This document shows, piece after piece, positions 6,732-9,720 of a stretch of 9,720 nucleotides of DNA. This DNA is from an uncultured Selenomonadaceae bacterium. Its GTDB lineage: Bacteria > Bacillota > Negativicutes > Selenomonadales > Selenomonadaceae. The DNA lies in the NCBI GenBank assembly GCA_905235425.1, contig CAJOKY010000063.1, positions 1 through 9,720 of the forward strand. The letters are read 5' to 3'. Position 1 is the stretch's first letter. Each line of letters opens with the position of its first letter. The translations under genes were made by a program, and so were the position numbers. The notes beneath the pieces are model-generated. The model made no database searches. It was not told the DNA's origin and saw only the letters and a list, made by a program, of their open reading frames with translations.

Positions 6732-6888
6732 AAAAACTGTTTTTAGTTCGAAGCTTAGGAATTTTTATTCTTAAGAATGTGAACTCCTCCGCAATACTTT
6801 GAGGCATGGAGATCCGTGCGTTGCGGAACTAATTAATAACAAATTTCCCAAAGGAAAATATATTTTAAAAGCACGGTTGCCATGCCTC
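6732..6888 (+). ncRNA. Putative retron msr-msd RNA and RT leader
   Basis: This structured, non-coding stretch lies between the retron promoter and the RT gene, where retron ncRNAs sit. Seen directly: UUAGUUC (6743-6749) is complementary to GAACUAA (6826-6832), fitting short a1/a2 arms. GAAGC follows a1 and could offer the branching G (6753). A 9-bp hairpin, CUUAGGAAU/AUUCUUAAG with a UUUU loop (6754-6775), fits an msr stem-loop. A second hairpin is UCCGCAA/UUGCGGA (6788-6794 with 6821-6827) capped by GCAUGG/CCGUGC (6804-6819), a possible short msd. In competition, GAGGCAUGG and CCGUGC (6801-6819) can pair with GCACGG and CCAUGCCUC (6871-6888), making a longer 88-base hairpin that could instead be the msd. 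The exact ends, branch base and msd limits are inferred. No other RNA family is recognised here. Confidence 0.62.
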
Positions 6889-6921
6889 GCGTAAGGCGCC
6901 GTATTTTTAATTTGTGATTTA

Positions 6922-6926
6922 TGGAG
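6922..6926 (+). promoter_or_regulatory. Ribosome binding site that decides the RT start
   Basis: TGGAG lies six bases before ATG 6933. It overlaps the earlier in-frame ATG at 6921, which has no purine-rich site in front of it, so translation most likely begins at 6933 and the RT is 290 rather than 294 residues. Confidence 0.65.
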
Positions 6927-6932
6927 AAAAAA

Positions 6933-7805
6933 ATGTATCTTGATAATTTGACGGAAGGGAAGTTCCCCAAGTATAACCTAGTATCTATTCCCAAACCCAG
7001 CGGCGGCGTAAGAATGCTTGCTATACCTGATGAATTCACGATGAAAGTACAAACAGGATATTTGGAGATTATGAAAAGATTTAAAATCCCAATTTGGTAT
7101 TGTGCAACGGCGTACAAAAAGGGAAGTTCGATATTACAAAATGCCAAAGCGCATATGGGCAATAAGTATGTGATACAGTATGATTTAAGGGATTTTTTTG
7201 AAACGATAACGACGGAAAAGCTAAAGGCGGCGTTGAAAAGAAGAAAGATTAAACCGCGACGAATCAAAGAAATGTTGAAATGGTGCACGTATCACGGAAC
7301 TTTGCCGCAGGGAGCCCCTACAAGCCCGCTTTTGTCGAATTTGGCGTGCACGAATATGGATAGAAGATTTTTTAAACTGACAAAAGAACTCGGAGCAACG
7401 TATACACGCTATGCCGACGATATAACTATCTCCGGTGATAAAAATATATTGGAATATCAATCGGTGTTTAAAAGAATAATCCGCACGGAAAAATTTTATA
7501 TAAATCACCGAAAAACGCGAATTACGGTGTTGGATACGAAAGAAACGCGAAAGGAATTCCCAAATGCGAATTTTTTTGTACAGTTCCACATAATCACAGG
7601 GCTTGCCGTATATAATAATAAAGTCACAGTTCAGCCAATGTATTTGAAGAAAATAGTAAAGGGACTGAATTCGGAAAAATTTTTAAGAGATGTGAAGTTT
7701 AAAAATCAGGTCATCGGACAAATGTCATTTGCAAGTTATATAGCTTGCGGAGACGGCGGAGAATATTACAGATATTATAAAAAAAACGAAGGGAACAGCG
7801 AATGA
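6933..7805 (+). CDS. Retron-type reverse transcriptase
   Basis: It should copy part of the cognate ncRNA into RNA-linked msDNA in the cytosol. Numbering from the upstream ATG 6921, motifs are in order: the RT1-type IPKPSGGVRMLAIP at 23-36; NAKAH at 74-78, the NAxxH signature of retron RTs; YDLRDFF with catalytic Asp88; PQGAPTSPLLSNL at 129-141; YADD at 164-167 with the catalytic Asp pair; INHRKTR at 194-200; and IITGLAVYNNKV at 225-235, equal to the retron VTG motif. About 290 residues is normal for a stand-alone retron RT. There is no maturase or endonuclease domain as in group II introns, and QGAPTSP differs from the SQ-type motif of diversity-generating RTs. The gene follows a structured RNA under a strong promoter and overlaps typA by ATGA. 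No known effector (nuclease, toxin, protease fusion, ATPase) is next to it. The likely role is anti-phage defence or msDNA production; the function here is inferred. Confidence 0.92.
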   Translation: MYLDNLTEGKFPKYNLVSIPKPSGGVRMLAIPDEFTMKVQTGYLEIMKRFKIPIWYCATAYKKGSSILQNAKAHMGNKYVIQYDLRDFFETITTEKLKAALKRRKIKPRRIKEMLKWCTYHGTLPQGAPTSPLLSNLACTNMDRRFFKLTKELGATYTRYADDITISGDKNILEYQSVFKRIIRTEKFYINHRKTRITVLDTKETRKEFPNANFFVQFHIITGLAVYNNKVTVQPMYLKKIVKGLNSEKFLRDVKFKNQVIGQMSFASYIACGDGGEYYRYYKKNEGNSE

Positions 7806-9622
7806 TGATAAAAAATGACGGTATCAGAAATTTGGCAATAATAGCGCACGTAGATCACGGTAAAACGTCTCTTATCGATGCGCTTTTAAAGCAGGCGCGG
7901 GTATTCCGTGAAAATGAACAGGTAGCAGAGCGTGTTATGGATTCAAACGATTTGGAACGCGAACGCGGCATAACAATTCTGTCAAAAAATACCGCGATAT
8001 TTTATAACGGCGTGAAAATAAATATTATAGATACGCCGGGACATTCGGATTTTTCAGGCGAAGTAGAACGCGTGTTGAATATGGCGGACGGCGTACTTTT
8101 GCTGGTTGACGCATTTGAAGGAGTTATGTCACAGACACGCTACGTACTGCGTAAAGCCCTTGAACACAAGCTTAAACCGATTGTAGTCATAAATAAAATT
8201 GACCGTCCCGACGCGCGTATTGATGAAGTTAATGACGAGATTTTAGAATTGTTTATGGAACTCGGCGCAGATGATGAGCAACTGGATTTTCCGGTTATTT
8301 ATACTTCTGCAAAAATCGGCATTGCAAAAAAATCTATGGACGATAACACGAAGGATTTAAAGGCGTTGCTTGATACAATTTTGGAGGAAATTCCTTCGCC
8401 GGAAGGTGAACCCGATAAACCGTTGCAAATGGTAGTTACAACGCTTGAGGCTAATGAATATGTAGGCAAGCTGGCTATAGGCAGGATTCATCGCGGTAAG
8501 ATTAAAGCCGGTGAAGTTGTAGCGCTGATTAGTGAACACGAAACTAAAAAGGCGAAAATCGGCAAAGTCTACACGTACGACGGCTTGAACCGCGTTGAAG
8601 TTGAGGAAGCGTCAATGGGCGAAATTGTCGCACTTACGGGACTAGGTGACGTGTCAATAGGTGATACCATTGCAGATGTTGAAAATGCTGAGGCGTTGCC
8701 CGGTATTCGCGTTGATGAACCGACATTAAGCGTGACTTTCGGAGTCAATACAAGCCCATTTGCAGGACGTGAAGGGCAGTTTGTGACAAGCCGCCATATT
8801 CGCGACAGACTTTTCAAAGAGGCTCAGACAAATGTTGCCTTGCGTGTTGAGGAAACTGATTCGGCGGACGTTTTCAAAGTCAGCGGACGCGGTGAACTGC
8901 ACCTTTCGATTTTGATTGAAACAATGCGCCGTGAAGGTTACGAAATGCAGATTGGCAAGCCGGAGGTTGTCTATAAAATTATTGACGGCAAAAAATTTGA
9001 ACCTATTGAAAGTTTGACTGTTGAAGTGCCGCAGGAATTTATGGGGACGGTTATGGAACTTCTCGGCAGGCGTAAAGCTGAAATGATTGATATGGCGGAA
9101 GTCGCGGGATATATGCGCATAAACTTCTTGATACCTGCGCGGGGATTAATCGGTTTTCGCTCGGAACTTTTGACGAGTACGAAGGGCAACGGCATTATGC
9201 ACCACGTATTTCACAGCTATGAACCGTACAAAGGCGATATCGCGGGGCGCAATCGCGGCAGTTTGGTAGCATTTGAAGAAGGTCTTACTACAGGCTACGG
9301 CATTTTTAACCTGCAGGATAGGGGTATAATGTTTATTGAGCCGAATCAGAAAGTTTACGAAGGTATGATAGTCGGCGAAAATTCACGCGAAATGGATATT
9401 GATATAAATCCCTGCAAGCAGAAACACGTTACCAATATGCGCTCCTCCGCATCGGACGAGGCGATAAGGCTTGTGCCGCCTAAGGTAATGAGTCTTGAAC
9501 AGGCGCTGGAATATATTAACGACGATGAATTGGTAGAAGTCACGCCGTCAAGCATTCGTTTAAGAAAAGCCGTGCTTGACAGAGTAACGCGCGGCAGAGC
9601 TGCCAAAAATGCTAGGAAGTAG
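7802..9622 (+). CDS. typA: Ribosome-associated translational GTPase TypA/BipA
   Basis: A cytosolic GTPase of the EF-G-like family that binds the ribosome and helps growth and 50S assembly under stress or cold. The 606 residues match the family. The GTPase motifs are complete: AHVDHGKT (15-22, P-loop), RGIT (55-58, switch I), DTPGH (77-81), NKID (131-134) and TSAK (168-171). They are followed by the beta-barrel domain (about 200-300), EF-G-like domains III and V (SGRGELHLSILIETMRREGYE; then GRRKAEM and LIPARGLIGFRSELLT) and the TypA-specific C-terminal domain (HVFHSYEPYKGDI, LQDRGIMF, KHVTNMRSS, VTPSSIRLRK). The first ATG overlaps the RT stop (ATGA); a second ATG follows at 7805, and GAAGGGA at 7788-7794 serves both. 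The TAG stop lies in the first unit of heptad array 4, so the last residue is set by the array. Confidence 0.98.
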   Translation: MMIKNDGIRNLAIIAHVDHGKTSLIDALLKQARVFRENEQVAERVMDSNDLERERGITILSKNTAIFYNGVKINIIDTPGHSDFSGEVERVLNMADGVLLLVDAFEGVMSQTRYVLRKALEHKLKPIVVINKIDRPDARIDEVNDEILELFMELGADDEQLDFPVIYTSAKIGIAKKSMDDNTKDLKALLDTILEEIPSPEGEPDKPLQMVVTTLEANEYVGKLAIGRIHRGKIKAGEVVALISEHETKKAKIGKVYTYDGLNRVEVEEASMGEIVALTGLGDVSIGDTIADVENAEALPGIRVDEPTLSVTFGVNTSPFAGREGQFVTSRHIRDRLFKEAQTNVALRVEETDSADVFKVSGRGELHLSILIETMRREGYEMQIGKPEVVYKIIDGKKFEPIESLTVEVPQEFMGTVMELLGRRKAEMIDMAEVAGYMRINFLIPARGLIGFRSELLTSTKGNGIMHHVFHSYEPYKGDIAGRNRGSLVAFEEGLTTGYGIFNLQDRGIMFIEPNQKVYEGMIVGENSREMDIDINPCKQKHVTNMRSSASDEAIRLVPPKVMSLEQALEYINDDELVEVTPSSIRLRKAVLDRVTRGRAAKNARK

Positions 9623-9719
9623 GGGGTAGGGGGTAGATTGTAGATAGTAGAAAGTAGGTTTTCTGTTTCCTACCCTCTACCCTCTACTCTCTACCCTCTA
9701 CAATCTAATATGCTAGGAA
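9609..9719. repeat. Perfect 10-bp direct repeat flanking array 4
   Basis: ATGCTAGGAA occurs at 9609-9618, the last codons of typA, and again at 9710-9719. The 91 bases between are exactly the 13 heptads of array 4. The match ends at both sides (A/T before, G/A after). This is the pattern expected of an insertion with a 10-bp target duplication, or of slippage between the copies. The second copy is one base from the end of the window. Confidence 0.8.
9619..9709. repeat. Period-7 tandem array 4, downstream of typA
   Basis: Thirteen heptads without a gap: GTAGGGG x2, GTAGATT, GTAGATA, GTAGAAA, GTAGGTT, a central TTCTGTT, then TCCTACC, CTCTACC, CTCTACT, CTCTACC, CTCTACA, ATCTAAT. The left half is GTAG-based and the right half is its complement. 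TAGATTGTAG at 9634-9643 is perfectly complementary to CTACAATCTA at 9698-9707, so a long imperfect hairpin is possible. The flavour is the same as the GGGAGTA units at the left edge of array 1. The first TAG (9620-9622) is the typA stop. It could work as a 3'-end structure for typA, but no U-tract follows within the window. Confidence 0.92.
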
Positions 9720-9720
9720 A

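Noticed and set aside
6884..6910. GCCT/AGGC hairpin followed by TTTTT as an attenuator before the RT gene
   Set aside because: The stem is only four base pairs and the T-run is separated from it by several bases; too weak to call.
6705..6916. CAC/TAAAAAT upstream and ATTTTTA/GTG downstream as longer retron a1/a2 arms
   Set aside because: The upstream arm lies between the -35 and -10, so it would not be transcribed, and the match is AT-rich with a loop out; chance is likely.
6833..7288. A 151-codon reading frame on the - strand opposite the RT start
   Set aside because: It is a shadow of the RT gene and leader, with no recognisable motif and no ribosome binding site that I could see.
6933..7805. 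RT as part of a group II intron or a diversity-generating element
   Set aside because: No maturase or endonuclease domain and no intron domain V were seen. The motif is QGAPTSP, not the SQ type, and no template/variable repeat pair is visible. NAxxH and ITG point to a retron.

Overview
The window looks like a chromosomal segment of a moderate-to-low GC anaerobic Firmicute, perhaps a Negativicute (Selenomonas-like). That placement is inference only. It rests on the style of the tryptophan genes, on a leaderless secreted protein with Ca-binding-type repeats, and on the codon choice; there is no rRNA gene to confirm it. All protein genes lie on the + strand.

Layout. (1) Bases 1-119 are a period-7 tandem array. 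(2) Bases 138-4442 hold the distal part of a tryptophan operon: trpC, a formate/nitrite-transporter-family membrane protein (YfdC-like), trpF, trpB and trpA. trpE, trpG and trpD are not here and are presumably upstream. trpF and trpB are separated by a second period-7 array, and a third array begins inside the last codons of trpA. (3) Bases 4501-6697 hold a recognisable promoter and a 698-residue protein. It has a gluzincin-type zinc-protease motif, a Ser/Thr-rich linker and two diverged RTX-like modules, and was probably exported without an N-terminal signal peptide. (4) Bases 6701-7805 are a retron: a near-consensus extended -10 promoter, a structured 5' RNA (putative msr-msd), and a retron-type reverse transcriptase with the NAxxH, YADD and ITG motifs. 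No accessory effector gene is recognisable. The RT gene overlaps the next gene by four bases. (5) Bases 7802-9622 encode the ribosome-associated GTPase TypA/BipA. (6) Bases 9619-9709 are a fourth period-7 array, exactly 13 x 7 bp, lying between two copies of a perfect 10-bp direct repeat.

How the genes work together. TrpC, TrpF, TrpB and TrpA carry out the later steps from phosphoribosylanthranilate to tryptophan. The trpB-trpA overlap suggests coupled translation of the two synthase subunits. The membrane protein sits tightly between trpC and trpF, so it is probably co-transcribed, but its substrate is unknown. The retron is probably transcribed from its own promoter, and because RT and typA overlap, typA is likely to receive transcription and ribosomes from the retron transcript.

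Most notable points: the apparently effectorless retron coupled to typA; a 5' RNA that can form two mutually exclusive folds; and four intergenic heptad arrays. Each array places TAG in all three frames of the + strand in its left half and in all three frames of the - strand in its right half. Three of them supply the stop codon of the preceding gene.
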